From the NCBI GenBank assembly GCA_014240165.1, contig JAAZXM010000023.1, positions 1 to 55,041 of the forward strand: DNA of 55,041 nt. Direction: 5' to 3'. The position numbers and the translations under genes were made by a program. The first letter of the stretch is position 1. Every line of letters starts with the position of its first letter. The stretch comes from Myxococcales bacterium. Its GTDB lineage: Bacteria; Myxococcota_A; UBA9160; UBA4427. The notes below the pieces were generated by a model. That model was not told the DNA's origin. It made no database searches and saw only the letters and a program-made list of their open reading frames with translations. Of the stretch, positions 1 through 8,356 are shown piece after piece.

Positions 1-15
1 TGCCGCGCAAGACCT

Positions 16-795
16 TTACGGCAAGCCCGGGCTTCGAGGCGCATCAGACGGGAAAAAGACCCGTAGCGCGAAACCGGGCACCGGGTCGCGGTAGAAATGG
101 GCGTAGAGCGGTCCGAGCAATGCGAAATCCGCCAGGCAGGGACGGCCTCCCAGCAAATAGTCGTGCTGGCCAAAATGAACCTCCAGGGCCTGCAAAAGCG
201 TGTGCAGGCTCGACCGCCAGGCTTCTACCGTGGCGTCGGTGCAGCCCAGTTGGATCAGGCCGGCAAAAGGACCTCTGGGATCCACCCGAGCACGGGAAAT
301 GCCGAACGCCGATTCGAAGAACTCGGCGCCCGCAGCTCGACGCGAAAGCCCATCGCGCCCGGCACCGAATATCGCCCCCCATTGCTGCTCGTTGAAGGCC
401 CGGTGGCTCGGCTCACGACCGTCCTCGCTGAAATACCAGCGCTCCCAACAAGCGGGGACGATCAGCCATTCGTCGGCGAGCAATTCGATCAAATAGGCCG
501 CCATGCGTTGCCTGGGGCGCGTCTCTGCATCGGGCAAGACCGACGAGCCCCGGTGCATCTGCTCGCAGTGGTCGATGATGGCGCTGGAGTCCTGGATCCA
601 CTGGCCGTCTGGAGCTTCGAGTTGGGGCAGCGCCGGACTCCCCGAGCGCGCCACGAGGAGACCCGAAATCAATTCGGGCGTCACCAGGATATCCTCGAAG
701 CCTCCCCCGAGATCTCCCTGGTCCTCTTTGAAGCGCAGGTAAGCCCTGACCTTGGCGGAAAAGACACTGTTCTCGGCTGAAAAGAGCCTGTACAT
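16..795 (-). CDS. Glutathione S-transferase family protein
   Basis: A 259-residue protein with a thioredoxin-like N-terminal half. It opens MYRLFSAENSVFSAKVRAYL, the usual GST start in which the S/K residues near position 10 lie at the glutathione site. The G-site motifs follow as SPALPQLE (the cis-proline of the betaalpha-betabetaalpha fold) and IQDSSAIIDHCE (the 'ES' motif is DS here). The C-terminal half is alpha-helical and ends with GGRPCLADFALLGPLYAHFYRD, the typical N-capping/ADFA region of GSTs. The ATG at 793-795 lies 4 bp downstream of the TetR stop, so both are probably one transcript. Substrate is unknown; the family conjugates or isomerises electrophiles with glutathione in the cytoplasm. 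The segment between the two halves is longer than in a textbook GST. Confidence 0.85.
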   Translation of the reverse strand: MYRLFSAENSVFSAKVRAYLRFKEDQGDLGGGFEDILVTPELISGLLVARSGSPALPQLEAPDGQWIQDSSAIIDHCEQMHRGSSVLPDAETRPRQRMAAYLIELLADEWLIVPACWERWYFSEDGREPSHRAFNEQQWGAIFGAGRDGLSRRAAGAEFFESAFGISRARVDPRGPFAGLIQLGCTDATVEAWRSSLHTLLQALEVHFGQHDYLLGGRPCLADFALLGPLYAHFYRDPVPGFALRVFFPSDAPRSPGLP

Positions 796-799
796 CGCT

Positions 800-1411
800 T
801 CAATGAAGCCCTGTGAAGAAGACCCGAACGAATCTCTTCAATCGCTTGGCCAGACTCGCTGTATCCGGAGCCCCCTGCTTTAGACCCGCCCCGCCGAGAT
901 GAAGCAACTCTGCGGCCGATGCGGGCGTCAGCCCGGCCGCCTTGAGATCCACCTCGCCCGCTCTGACCCCTGCCTTGATCGCGTTGGCAAGCATTCCCCG
1001 AAAGCGCTCCTGGGATTCCCGCACGACGTCGCCGCAGAGCTGATTATTTTCGTCCGCGATTTCGCTGCCATGAGCGGATTGGGTGATGACTTCGTGAAAG
1101 GGGCACAAGCGTGCAACGAGTGCAGCCTCCACCCTTGCGGCCAGATCCAGCGGCTCGTCTGAGTGGCCGGGCGCCCCCTTCAAGTGACACTCGGCATCTC
1201 CCAGGCTCTGCTCGTGGAGCGACGCCGACAGACAGCGAAAAATCTCTTCCTTGCTTTCGAAATAGGAATAGAGCGATGGCCGAGAGATCCCCGTCGCCTT
1301 CGCGATGTCTTCCATCGAGGTTCTGCGGTAGCCGTAGCGGCTGAATTGAGTGAAAGCCGAGGCCAGGATCGCCTCGCGCTTGGGATCTTCGTTTCGGCCC
1401 ATGTCCACCAT
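800..1411 (-). CDS. TetR/AcrR family transcriptional regulator
   Basis: About 203 residues. The N-terminal helix-turn-helix is clear: KREAILASAFTQFSRYGYRR, then TSMEDIAKATGISRPSLYSY with F and K in the following FESKEE, the classic TetR signature. The C-terminal ligand domain is divergent and helical. The reading frame stays open upstream to 1744, but that part is antisense to the SDR gene and not TetR-like, so I place the start at the ATG ending at 1411; a second ATG at 1402 (protein opening MGRNEDPKRE) is equally possible. The gene is divergent from the SDR gene, and an inverted repeat sits 2 bp upstream of this start. It probably represses itself together with the downstream GST, and the SDR gene as well; the inducer is unknown. 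Confidence 0.9.
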   Translation of the reverse strand: MVDMGRNEDPKREAILASAFTQFSRYGYRRTSMEDIAKATGISRPSLYSYFESKEEIFRCLSASLHEQSLGDAECHLKGAPGHSDEPLDLAARVEAALVARLCPFHEVITQSAHGSEIADENNQLCGDVVRESQERFRGMLANAIKAGVRAGEVDLKAAGLTPASAAELLHLGGAGLKQGAPDTASLAKRLKRFVRVFFTGLH

Positions 1412-1412
1412 G

Positions 1413-1438
1413 TTGACAATTCTTACCAATAGTGTCAA
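1413..1438. promoter_or_regulatory. Inverted repeat, candidate TetR operator
   Basis: TTGACA at 1413-1418 is mirrored by TGTCAA at 1433-1438, giving a 26-bp imperfect palindrome (8 of 13 symmetric pairs match, and the outer 6 bp of each arm are perfect). It lies 2 bp upstream of the chosen TetR start and about 37 bp upstream of the SDR start. That is where a TetR-family repressor would bind to control both divergent units. The TTGACA arms also look like -35 elements, but I see no convincing -10 at the right distance. Confidence 0.5.
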
Positions 1439-1475
1439 TTTGATCCGAATCCCATCTCCCGAAAGGAACGCGACC

Positions 1476-2303
1476 ATGACTGCCCCCCTCCCCCTCCAAG
1501 AACGCACCGCCATCGTCACCGGCGCCTCCAGCGGAATCGGCCGCGCCATTGCCCAGCAATTGGGCGAGGCGGGCGCCCATGTCTTCCTGGCCGGACGCAC
1601 CGCGTCCTCCATGGAGGAATCCAAGAAAACGATCGAGGAGGCAGGCGGCCAGGCCAGCGTGGTGGTGGCCGATGTACGGGACGTTGCCCAGGTTCGGGGC
1701 CTCGTGGATTCTGCGGTCAGCGACACCGGCCGCCTCGATATCATGGTGAATAACGCCGGGCTGTCCTATCCCGCATCGATCATTGATGGCGACCCCGAGC
1801 AATGGCGTTGCATGCTCGAAACCAATGTCCTTGCACTCCTCGTGGGCTGCCAGGCGGCCGTCAAGGCGATGCGTGCATGCGGGGCCGAGGGGCAGATCGT
1901 CAACATCTCTTCGGTGGCCGCTCAGCGCAGTAACTCGGGCGTTTATGGCTCAACCAAACACGCGGTCAATTCGATTTCTTCGACCCTGCGCGACGAACTC
2001 GAAGAGGACACGATTCGCGTCACAAACGTCATGCCCGGCGCGATCGCAACCAATTTTGCCCGCAATTTCGACCAGGAATTCGTGGACACCATCGTCAAGA
2101 TGGCGGGCATGGACGTCGAGGTAAAAAAGGGTGAGCGCTTGCCTCCGGAAGTACTCGATACGCTCGCGACGAAGATGAATCAGCTCCTGGGTGATCCGAA
2201 CGACATCGCCAAGGCCGTTCTCTACGCGGTGACCCAGCCCATCCATGTCAATATCGCGGATATCGTCGTGCGACCGCCGAGGTCCATGACCCTCCCCCAC
2301 TAA
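1476..2303 (+). CDS. Short-chain dehydrogenase/reductase (SDR)
   Basis: 275 residues, classical SDR. The cofactor motif TGASSGIG is at residues 15-22, NNAG at 92-95, the catalytic serine near 145-146 in VNISSVAA, and YGSTK at 157-161 supplies the YxxxK dyad. The frame stays open upstream, but the ATG at 1476 is preceded by GAAAGGAA at good spacing and starts exactly at the family's N-terminus. It is an NAD(P)-dependent oxidoreductase of unknown alcohol or ketone substrate, probably cytoplasmic. It is divergent from the tetR-GST unit and shares the palindromic intergenic region, so it is likely under that regulator. An Arg (GRT) after the second strand would suit NADP(H) preference, which is only an inference. 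Confidence 0.93.
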   Translation: MTAPLPLQERTAIVTGASSGIGRAIAQQLGEAGAHVFLAGRTASSMEESKKTIEEAGGQASVVVADVRDVAQVRGLVDSAVSDTGRLDIMVNNAGLSYPASIIDGDPEQWRCMLETNVLALLVGCQAAVKAMRACGAEGQIVNISSVAAQRSNSGVYGSTKHAVNSISSTLRDELEEDTIRVTNVMPGAIATNFARNFDQEFVDTIVKMAGMDVEVKKGERLPPEVLDTLATKMNQLLGDPNDIAKAVLYAVTQPIHVNIADIVVRPPRSMTLPH

Positions 2304-2368
2304 GCGGCTCGAATCCCTTTCCCCTGATTGACTACATGAGATCCGATAAGGCCCAAAATCCGGCGCGC

Positions 2369-3154
2369 TCAGCCAAGGTCGGACGAAACCACCTTGGCGA
2401 CCTGATGCACCCATAAGGGAATCAGGCTGGCCCAATAGGCCACCATCCAGGTGAGACCAATCAGGCCGCCCCAGGCCGGAGCGTCGGCCCTGGGACGGCG
2501 CTGGTGAATCGCGTCTCGCAAGCCGTCCCGCCAGCCCACGGCCAAGCCAACGCCTCCGCCCGAATCGCCCCGCGCCTCGGCACGCAAAGAGCGAAGATGA
2601 ATGACCTGCCACGGCAGATAACCCGCGCCGAAAGCCAGGTTCAGCTGGAGGAGAAAGATCCCGTCATCGGGCGTTCCGGCCGCAGTGTATAGATAGATGC
2701 TGGCCGCCGTATTGGCGGCGAAGATAATCAGCCAGCCCACTTCCTCGTAGTAGTAGAGCGCGAGACGCTTCGTGAGAATGGCACTCCAGACGAAAACCTG
2801 GGAGATGACCACCTGGGCCACCATCAGCCAGGAGACGAGATCCACCCACACGATGTGATCGACGTTCAGCACACGGATCACGTAGGAGAATTGGTAGATA
2901 TAAGCGACTTCGGAAAAAGTCGCGAGCAGGCGGGTCAGGAAGATCGAGCTCAGCGGGTTGTCGTGGAAGACGATGTTGTCCAGGTATCGATTGGGAAAGA
3001 GGCAACGAAATGCAGAAACTCCCACCAAGATCAGGCCGGGCAACACGACGTGGGGGTCAGGGGCCTCCAGGGCGAGCAGGCTGATAAAGAGATAGATGTT
3101 GACCCCGGCGCCGAGCTTGAGCAGCCAGAGGAGCTTGGTGAAATCACTCGGCAT
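2369..3154 (-). CDS. Multi-pass membrane protein of unknown function
   Basis: About 261 residues with roughly seven hydrophobic segments, for example LLKLGAGVNIYLFISLLALE, VVLPGLILVGVSAF, WLMVAQVVISQVFVWSAI and GWLIIFAANTAASIYLYTA. I do not recognise the family. The frame opens with a GTG at 3181, but the ATG at 3154 (MPSDFTKLL) has a good AAGGGAAG ribosome site 6-7 nt upstream and is preferred. It is the last gene of a reverse-strand set after a TauD-type dioxygenase and a cupin, with 52 bp to the cupin gene. A role in transport or sensing of the dioxygenase substrate is possible, but nothing in the protein shows it. Confidence 0.7.
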   Translation of the reverse strand: MPSDFTKLLWLLKLGAGVNIYLFISLLALEAPDPHVVLPGLILVGVSAFRCLFPNRYLDNIVFHDNPLSSIFLTRLLATFSEVAYIYQFSYVIRVLNVDHIVWVDLVSWLMVAQVVISQVFVWSAILTKRLALYYYEEVGWLIIFAANTAASIYLYTAAGTPDDGIFLLQLNLAFGAGYLPWQVIHLRSLRAEARGDSGGGVGLAVGWRDGLRDAIHQRRPRADAPAWGGLIGLTWMVAYWASLIPLWVHQVAKVVSSDLG

Positions 3155-3206
3155 GGGCAGCTTCCCTTGCTCCGAAAGCACCGGGCGCTCATTGAACTCG
3201 GGCGAT

Positions 3207-3536
3207 TTACTTCTTTTCGATCAGCACTTCGCGGTAGGTCGAGGAACCCGCGTTGCGAGCCGAGTGCGTCGCCGGAACGCGAAGCGACTCGTTGCCCACG
3301 ACCACGAGTTCATCGCCTTCCAGCCGAAGGGGAAGGACATCGCAGTCCTTGAACTCCAAGGGCATCACGAATTTTCCATCAGCGTCGAATACTTCGAGGG
3401 TCGATCCGTTGATCACGTAGAAGACGTATTCCATCTCATGGGTATGAATGCCAGTTTGCTCTCCTGGCTCCAAGTTGAATTCCCAAACCTTGATCTTCTC
3501 ATCCTCAAAAACGACGTTGGTACCGACTCCGGCCAT
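3207..3536 (-). CDS. Small cupin-domain protein
   Basis: 109 residues forming a single cupin barrel. Motif 1 is GEQTGIHTHEMEYVFYVING (H-x-H plus a downstream E as metal ligands) and motif 2 falls in the VLPLRLEGDELVVVGNES region, although its usual second histidine is not obvious. The ATG at 3534-3536 has a strong AGGAGAGAG site just upstream. It lies between a TauD-family dioxygenase gene and a membrane protein gene on the same strand, suggesting one operon. Small cupins act as metal-dependent enzymes, isomerases or ligand sensors; which one applies here cannot be told. Confidence 0.8.
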   Translation of the reverse strand: MAGVGTNVVFEDEKIKVWEFNLEPGEQTGIHTHEMEYVFYVINGSTLEVFDADGKFVMPLEFKDCDVLPLRLEGDELVVVGNESLRVPATHSARNAGSSTYREVLIEKK

Positions 3537-3635
3537 GATCTCTCTCCTGCATTGAACACAATGAATTCGGCAACACCCGACTATTGAGTCTCGATTTCAC
3601 GACCAGTGCCGATCCGGACAGGACCCTGACTGAAA

Positions 3636-4736
3636 TTACTGCTCCGGTGCATAGAAGGGCTTGTCCCCACTGACGGTAACCCGTCGCAAGACCCGCTTAT
3701 GGGGATGGTAGTCGCTCGCCGCGTAGTGCTGGACCGCGCGGTTATCCCAGAAAGCGATCGAACCCTGCGCCCACGGAAAACGACAGGTGTACTCCGGCCG
3801 GGCGTGCTGCTGCAGGAGTTCTCGCACGATTGCCCTGGAGTCCTCGGCGTCCAGCTGTTCATCCGTGCGGGCGTCGTAGAGCGAATCATGACGCAGGAAA
3901 CCGCCATGGATATAGAGACCCGTCTTTCCCGTCTCGGGATGTGTGCGAAGAAGTGGGTGACTGACTCCAAAAGGAATCTCTTCCTTGATCTGGTCGACCA
4001 GTTCATCGGGCAGATCCTTCGGCCCCCGCTGCATAAGGAAATTTCTGTAGTCATTGATCCCGCTCAGGTGCTCCACACGTTTCTTCAATTCGGAAGGCAA
4101 GCCCAAGTAGCAGGCATGGCTATCCGAGAAGAGCGTGTCGCCGCCCATGGGTGGCACCGCGATACATTGGGCGATGGAACCCAATGAGGGCGTCTCCATC
4201 CAGGTTACATCCGTATGCCATCCGTTTTCCATTCCGGGATAGCCCCGCCCGTGACGAATCTCCAGGACATAGGGGTTCTCCCCTGTCGGGCCGAAAGGAA
4301 AGGCATCCAAATCGCCAAAACTCCTGGCGAAGTTGACCTGCTCATCTTCTTCCAGGTTCTGCTCGCGAAAGAAAATGACCTTTCGTTCGAGGAGAACGTC
4401 GCGAATGAACTGAGTTTGCTCGGGAACATCCGCCCGCCTGAGGTCGATCCCGTGGATCACGGTGCCGATCGTGATGCCCAGGTGCTCGAATTCGAAGCCA
4501 TGCTCTTCAGCTCGCGCCTGAAGCCCCGCGGAGACGGGACGGTTCCCCATGCGCTCGTACTCGAGAGCAACACCCAAACCCGCACGATTAAAAGGCGGAA
4601 ATAGCTGCTCCCGGGTGCGCTCGACGCCAGCGAGTTCGTTCCGAATCGCCCGCCGTGCTTGCTCCAGGGCCTCGGATGTACGAACCGCAACCTCGTTGTA
4701 CTGCTCTTTTTCCGGGGTGTTTTCGACCTGTGTCAT
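3636..4736 (-). CDS. TauD/TfdA-family 2-oxoglutarate dioxygenase
   Basis: 366 residues. The Fe(II) triad is visible: H174 and D176 in NGWHTDVTW, and H337 in WDNRAVQHYAA. The basic residues for 2-oxoglutarate follow at KRVLRRVTVSG. The TauD hallmark GITIGTVIHGIDL is at about 87-99. An unusual ~80-residue N-terminal extension precedes the catalytic domain, making it longer than the roughly 280-300 residues usual for TauD. It would hydroxylate or oxidatively cleave a small substrate, releasing succinate and CO2. It is the first gene of a unit with the cupin and membrane protein downstream. A fragment of a diverged paralogue of residues about 149-169 survives at 8357-8417. Confidence 0.9.
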   Translation of the reverse strand: MTQVENTPEKEQYNEVAVRTSEALEQARRAIRNELAGVERTREQLFPPFNRAGLGVALEYERMGNRPVSAGLQARAEEHGFEFEHLGITIGTVIHGIDLRRADVPEQTQFIRDVLLERKVIFFREQNLEEDEQVNFARSFGDLDAFPFGPTGENPYVLEIRHGRGYPGMENGWHTDVTWMETPSLGSIAQCIAVPPMGGDTLFSDSHACYLGLPSELKKRVEHLSGINDYRNFLMQRGPKDLPDELVDQIKEEIPFGVSHPLLRTHPETGKTGLYIHGGFLRHDSLYDARTDEQLDAEDSRAIVRELLQQHARPEYTCRFPWAQGSIAFWDNRAVQHYAASDYHPHKRVLRRVTVSGDKPFYAPEQ

Positions 4737-5040
4737 TTTTCGCGCCCTCTCCGCGCGGCCGCCAGGGTTGGCGCGCCGGCATCACCAAAGGGTACTCGCA
4801 ATTCCGCGAGTCGCGCTACCGACGGTTTTCTCCTGCTTTCCGCCATAGACGGCGGCATCGAACAGCTTCCCGGGGAACGAAGCGGAGTTTCAGCGAGCGT
4901 ACCTGAACAGATCGTCCCTATCGGCTACGATTTCCGGGCTTTCCTATAGGCAGACCTGCGCGTCCGACCAAACACAGAAAGCCGCCTTTCGCCCACGCGC
5001 GTCGGTTCAACCCTAATCGTGATAGACACCGAGGTTATTT
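4737..5040. other. Divergent intergenic region
   Basis: About 300 bp separating the reverse-strand dioxygenase gene from the forward membrane protein gene; it must hold both promoters. No confident promoter, operator or small gene was found. Open frames here have no family character. Confidence 0.4.
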
Positions 5041-5562
5041 ATGTCGTTGAAGGAAATGCTTCTCCCCAAGCAAGCCAGCAATGATTTTCACGGGGGGCGA
5101 ATCCCGGTTTACGGCTTCTGTCTAATGCTCCTGCCCGTCACCTTTCGCAGCATGGTTCACTTCTTGAAGGCCGATAGCGGAGTCAACTCCATCGCGTCGA
5201 TTCATCTCTTTCCGGGAGATCCCGATCCCAATCGGGTCATCCATATGTTCAGCTCCGTGGGCGGTGCCTACCAGTCGATCATCCTCTTGATCTATCTCAT
5301 CGTACTCTTCCGTTACCGAAACCTGATACCGCTGATGTTCGCCTTGATGCTGGTGGAAGTTGGCTTTCGAATGATCGTCGCCAGCATTCACCCTCTGACC
5401 GAGGAGTTCTACGTTCGTACGCCGCCGGGAAAATATGGCAACCTGCCCTTTGGCCTGCTCTCCGTGGCAATGCTCTACTTCGCGTACCGGAATTGCCAGA
5501 AAGCCGCTTTATCGGAGAACGGCTCCAGCATCATGGAAGAACCTGACCGAAAGTTTAGTTGA
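5041..5562 (+). CDS. Small multi-pass membrane protein of unknown function
   Basis: 173 residues with about four hydrophobic segments (VYGFCLMLLPVTFRSMVHFL, YQSIILLIYLIVLF, LIPLMFALMLVEVGFRMIVA, LPFGLLSVAMLYFAYR). The family is not recognised. The start ATG follows an ACCGAGG site. A second, truncated copy of its last 37 codons lies at 8418-8531 with the reading frame preserved, so at least two members existed here. The stop overlaps a leftover 3' end of a SYLF-domain gene on the opposite strand, the same tail-to-tail arrangement as at 8524-8531. Its location beside a TauD dioxygenase gene is also recapitulated in the relic copy. Confidence 0.75.
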   Translation: MSLKEMLLPKQASNDFHGGRIPVYGFCLMLLPVTFRSMVHFLKADSGVNSIASIHLFPGDPDPNRVIHMFSSVGGAYQSIILLIYLIVLFRYRNLIPLMFALMLVEVGFRMIVASIHPLTEEFYVRTPPGKYGNLPFGLLSVAMLYFAYRNCQKAALSENGSSIMEEPDRKFS

Positions 5563-5602
5563 GTGCTGAATCGAGAGAGAACTTGACACCTTCCAAGGTC
5601 GC
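5555..5602 (-). pseudogene. 3' remnant of a SYLF/Ysc84 lipoprotein gene
   Basis: Read on the reverse strand these bases encode ATLEGVKFSLDSALN followed by a stop. That matches the last 15 residues of the intact SYLF-domain protein ending at 8524 (ATLEGVKFSRDSSLN) at 13 of 15 positions. Upstream of this on the reverse strand the similarity stops and the pqiA leader begins. It is therefore the decayed end of a second SYLF gene copy. Confidence 0.7.
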
Positions 5603-5632
5603 GGGAGCTCGCCACAGGAGAACGCAGACCCT

Positions 5633-6889
5633 ATGGCAGCGCATATGGCAGCGGTAGTCGGCCAGATCGAATGCGAGGGGTGCGGCCTACTTCAAGCAGC
5701 CGTTGCTGTCGGGCCCGGCGAGTCGGCCCACTGCGGACGTTGCGGTCAACGCCTCTACCATGGCGTCGCCAATAGCATTGATCGCACCCTGGCTCTCACG
5801 ATCGCCGCACTCTTCCTGCTCGTCATCGCCAATACGTTCCTCTTCATGGTTTTCGAGTTCAAGGGAAGATCCGAAACCAATCGCATGCTGACCGGCGTGT
5901 TCGGTCTCTGGCAGATCGGATATGCGCCCCTGTCGCTGCTGATCGGCTTCGCAAGCATCCTGGCACCGGCGCTTCATTTGATAGGAATGTTGTTCGTATT
6001 GGTGCCCGTGAGGTTGGGCCGCAATCCCCGCTATCTGGGACCCCTCTTCCGCTGGCTCGGTGCCCTACGTCCGTGGTCCATGCTCGAGGTCTACCTACTC
6101 GGTGCCTTTGTTGCAATCGTGAAGCTCGGCCAACTGGCATCGATTGGACTCGATCTCGCCTTCTACGCCTTCGTGGGGCTGATCTTGGTGTCGGCAGCCT
6201 CCCACGAATCCCTCGATCCCCGTCAAGTCTGGTCGACGATTGCAGTGCCTCGGCCACCATCGCAAAAGGACACAGCGCCAGGCGGCGCTGGCCACGCGTG
6301 TTCGACCTGTGGGCTGATCAGTCGCGTACCCCACAGAGGAAGCGAAGGCGCCCGTTGTCCCCGGTGCCGGGGCCGACTGCACAGCCGCAAGCCCCACTCG
6401 CTCCAGCGCACCTGGGCGCTGGTGCTCGCCGCCTTATTTCTCTATGTACCGGCCAACTACTACCCAGTTCTCATTATCGAGATCCTCGGAGAAAAGACAC
6501 CCAACACGATCCTGGGCGGGGTCCAGGAATTGGTCTCTTCGGGAATGTGGGAACTCGGGATGCTCGTTTTTGTCGCCAGCATCGCGGTTCCAATGCTGAA
6601 GCTCATTGGCCTCAGCTACCTGATGTTGTCCGTACACTGGCGCTCGCGTTGGAAGCCCCGCGACCGAACGCATCTCTATCGCCTAATCGGGTACATTGGA
6701 CGATGGTCCATGATAGATATGTTCATGACGTCTATTTTGGTGGCACTGGTCCAACTCGGCGCGCTCGCAACGATTGATCCCGGAATTGGTGCAACCTGCT
6801 TCGGCGCCGTCGTGGTGCTCACCCTATTCGCTGCGAATGAATTCGATCCGCGTCTCGTGTGGGATGCTCTGGAGGAAGAAAGTGAATAA
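5633..6889 (+). CDS. pqiA: PqiA-like inner-membrane protein
   Basis: 418 residues, two tandem PqiA domains. Each starts with a zinc-ribbon-like pair of CxxC motifs: CEGCG...CGRCG near residues 15-40 and CSTCG...CPRCRG near 222-245. Each is followed by about four membrane helices, with LALTIAALFLLVIANTFLFM and the parallel LALVLAALFLYVPANYYPVL beginning the two halves. PqiA works with the MCE protein PqiB in lipid movement across the periplasm. The gene overlaps pqiB by 8 bp, so the two are translationally coupled. An AGGAGA site lies upstream of the first ATG; a second in-frame ATG is four codons later. No pqiC lipoprotein gene follows. Confidence 0.92.
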   Translation: MAAHMAAVVGQIECEGCGLLQAAVAVGPGESAHCGRCGQRLYHGVANSIDRTLALTIAALFLLVIANTFLFMVFEFKGRSETNRMLTGVFGLWQIGYAPLSLLIGFASILAPALHLIGMLFVLVPVRLGRNPRYLGPLFRWLGALRPWSMLEVYLLGAFVAIVKLGQLASIGLDLAFYAFVGLILVSAASHESLDPRQVWSTIAVPRPPSQKDTAPGGAGHACSTCGLISRVPHRGSEGARCPRCRGRLHSRKPHSLQRTWALVLAALFLYVPANYYPVLIIEILGEKTPNTILGGVQELVSSGMWELGMLVFVASIAVPMLKLIGLSYLMLSVHWRSRWKPRDRTHLYRLIGYIGRWSMIDMFMTSILVALVQLGALATIDPGIGATCFGAVVVLTLFAANEFDPRLVWDALEEESE

Positions 6890-8309
6890 CGAAAACCCTG
6901 ATGCCCCGGACGCCGAACTGCCCCAGGCTGAAGTACGCGCGAGCGGGCGGCGGCGAATCTCGAGCGTGTGGATCGTTCCGATCGTGGCGGCAATACTGGC
7001 TGGTGGGCTGGCTTGGCGAACCCTTTCGGAGCGCGGCCCAACAATTACGATCTCTCTCGAAAATGCCGATGGGCTCGAGGCCGGAAAAACCATTGTTCGC
7101 TATCGAAGCGTCCCAATCGGCACGGTCCAAGAGATTGCCCTATCCGACGACATTCAGTCCGTTTTGGTCACGATCCGGATGGACGCTTCCAGCCGCAAGC
7201 GTCTGAACAAGGACGCAAAGTTCTGGGTCGTGCGTCCGCGGATGGGCGCACGGGGTGTCTCCGGCCTGTCCACCGTCGTCTCTGGCTATTATATCGGCGC
7301 GGATCTCGGCGACGAAGGCGGCGTGTTCCAGAGGCATTTCATAGGGCTCGAAGATCCGCCACTTCAAAGCTCGGGTGGACCCGGGCTCGCCATAGAGCTT
7401 GTCGCTGATCAGCTTGGAGGGCTGAGCAAAGACGCGCCGATCTACCACCGGGAGGTCGTGGTGGGTACTATCCAACACTATGCACTCTCCGAAGACGGTC
7501 GCAGCGTAGTCATCCATGCGGTTATCGAGAGTCCGTATGCGAAGCACGTCTACGAAAACAGCCAGTTCTGGAACGCCAGTGGGATCGATGTCACGGGGAG
7601 CCTCACAAAGGGCGTCGACATCAACGTGGAGTCCCTCCGCTCGCTGGTCGCCGGCGGCGTAGCATTCGCGACGAACGAGAAACCGGGAAAGCCAGCCCAA
7701 CCCGGGGCCCGGTTCACGCTGAGCCCGCACGAGGACAGTTTTGATTTATCTACCCGCAGCAAGCCCAGCAAGCGTTTTGTGGTCGAAAGTGCGGGGCTCG
7801 ACTCAATCGCTTCGAACGATCCCGTTCTCTACCGAGGAGAGCAGGTGGGCGAGGTTGTCTCGCACAGTCTGCACAACGATGCCCGGACGGTGGGGATTCT
7901 GATCCAGATCTACGAGCCCTATAACCGCCTCGTGCGCACCAACTCGATCTTCTGGAACGCGAGCGGTATCTCGGCCGATATGGGCCTCACCGGCCTGCAC
8001 CTACAAACCGAATCTCTGGAGGGAATGCTGGCCGGCGGGCTTTCCTTCGCGACCCCCGACAAGCCAGGTCCCCAGGCGAAGCCCGGATCGGTCTTTGCTC
8101 TCAAGGAAAAGGAAAAGAAGGCGTGGAAGAACTGGTCGCCCTCCATCTGGCTCGGGGCCGAGGACCAAGCACCGGCCACTTCTCGAGCCACCAACAGTGA
8201 CAATCCCGGACCCGACGACAAGGCCGAGCTCTACCACCACAAGGGCGACGCGGCCGGCGACTCCGACTCACACCATTGGTTCAGAAAGCTATTCCATAAA
8301 GGCTCATGA
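6882..8309 (+). CDS. pqiB: PqiB-like MCE-domain protein
   Basis: About 475 residues. I place the start at the GTG at 6882, which overlaps the pqiA stop and has GGAGGAAGAA directly upstream. A single N-terminal helix (SSVWIVPIVAAILAGGLAW) anchors the protein. Three MCE domains follow, each with the same core: AGKTIVRYRSVPIGTVQEI, KDAPIYHREVVVGTIQHY and NDPVLYRGEQVGEVVSHSL. Segments like FWNASGI recur after the second and third. PqiB hexamers form a periplasm-spanning lipid tunnel. The C-terminus is hydrophilic and ends HHWFRKLFHKGS. E. coli PqiB has the same three-MCE layout but is longer. Confidence 0.92.
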   Translation: MNNENPDAPDAELPQAEVRASGRRRISSVWIVPIVAAILAGGLAWRTLSERGPTITISLENADGLEAGKTIVRYRSVPIGTVQEIALSDDIQSVLVTIRMDASSRKRLNKDAKFWVVRPRMGARGVSGLSTVVSGYYIGADLGDEGGVFQRHFIGLEDPPLQSSGGPGLAIELVADQLGGLSKDAPIYHREVVVGTIQHYALSEDGRSVVIHAVIESPYAKHVYENSQFWNASGIDVTGSLTKGVDINVESLRSLVAGGVAFATNEKPGKPAQPGARFTLSPHEDSFDLSTRSKPSKRFVVESAGLDSIASNDPVLYRGEQVGEVVSHSLHNDARTVGILIQIYEPYNRLVRTNSIFWNASGISADMGLTGLHLQTESLEGMLAGGLSFATPDKPGPQAKPGSVFALKEKEKKAWKNWSPSIWLGAEDQAPATSRATNSDNPGPDDKAELYHHKGDAAGDSDSHHWFRKLFHKGS

Positions 8310-8356
8310 ACTCGCCTGAAGCGAGGCATGGGAATAGGCGCCTGACATAACGCCCA

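Noticed and set aside
8311-8325. CTCGC/GCGAG hairpin directly after pqiB
   Set aside because: Only 5 bp, no T-tract, and too close to the stop codon to judge as a terminator.
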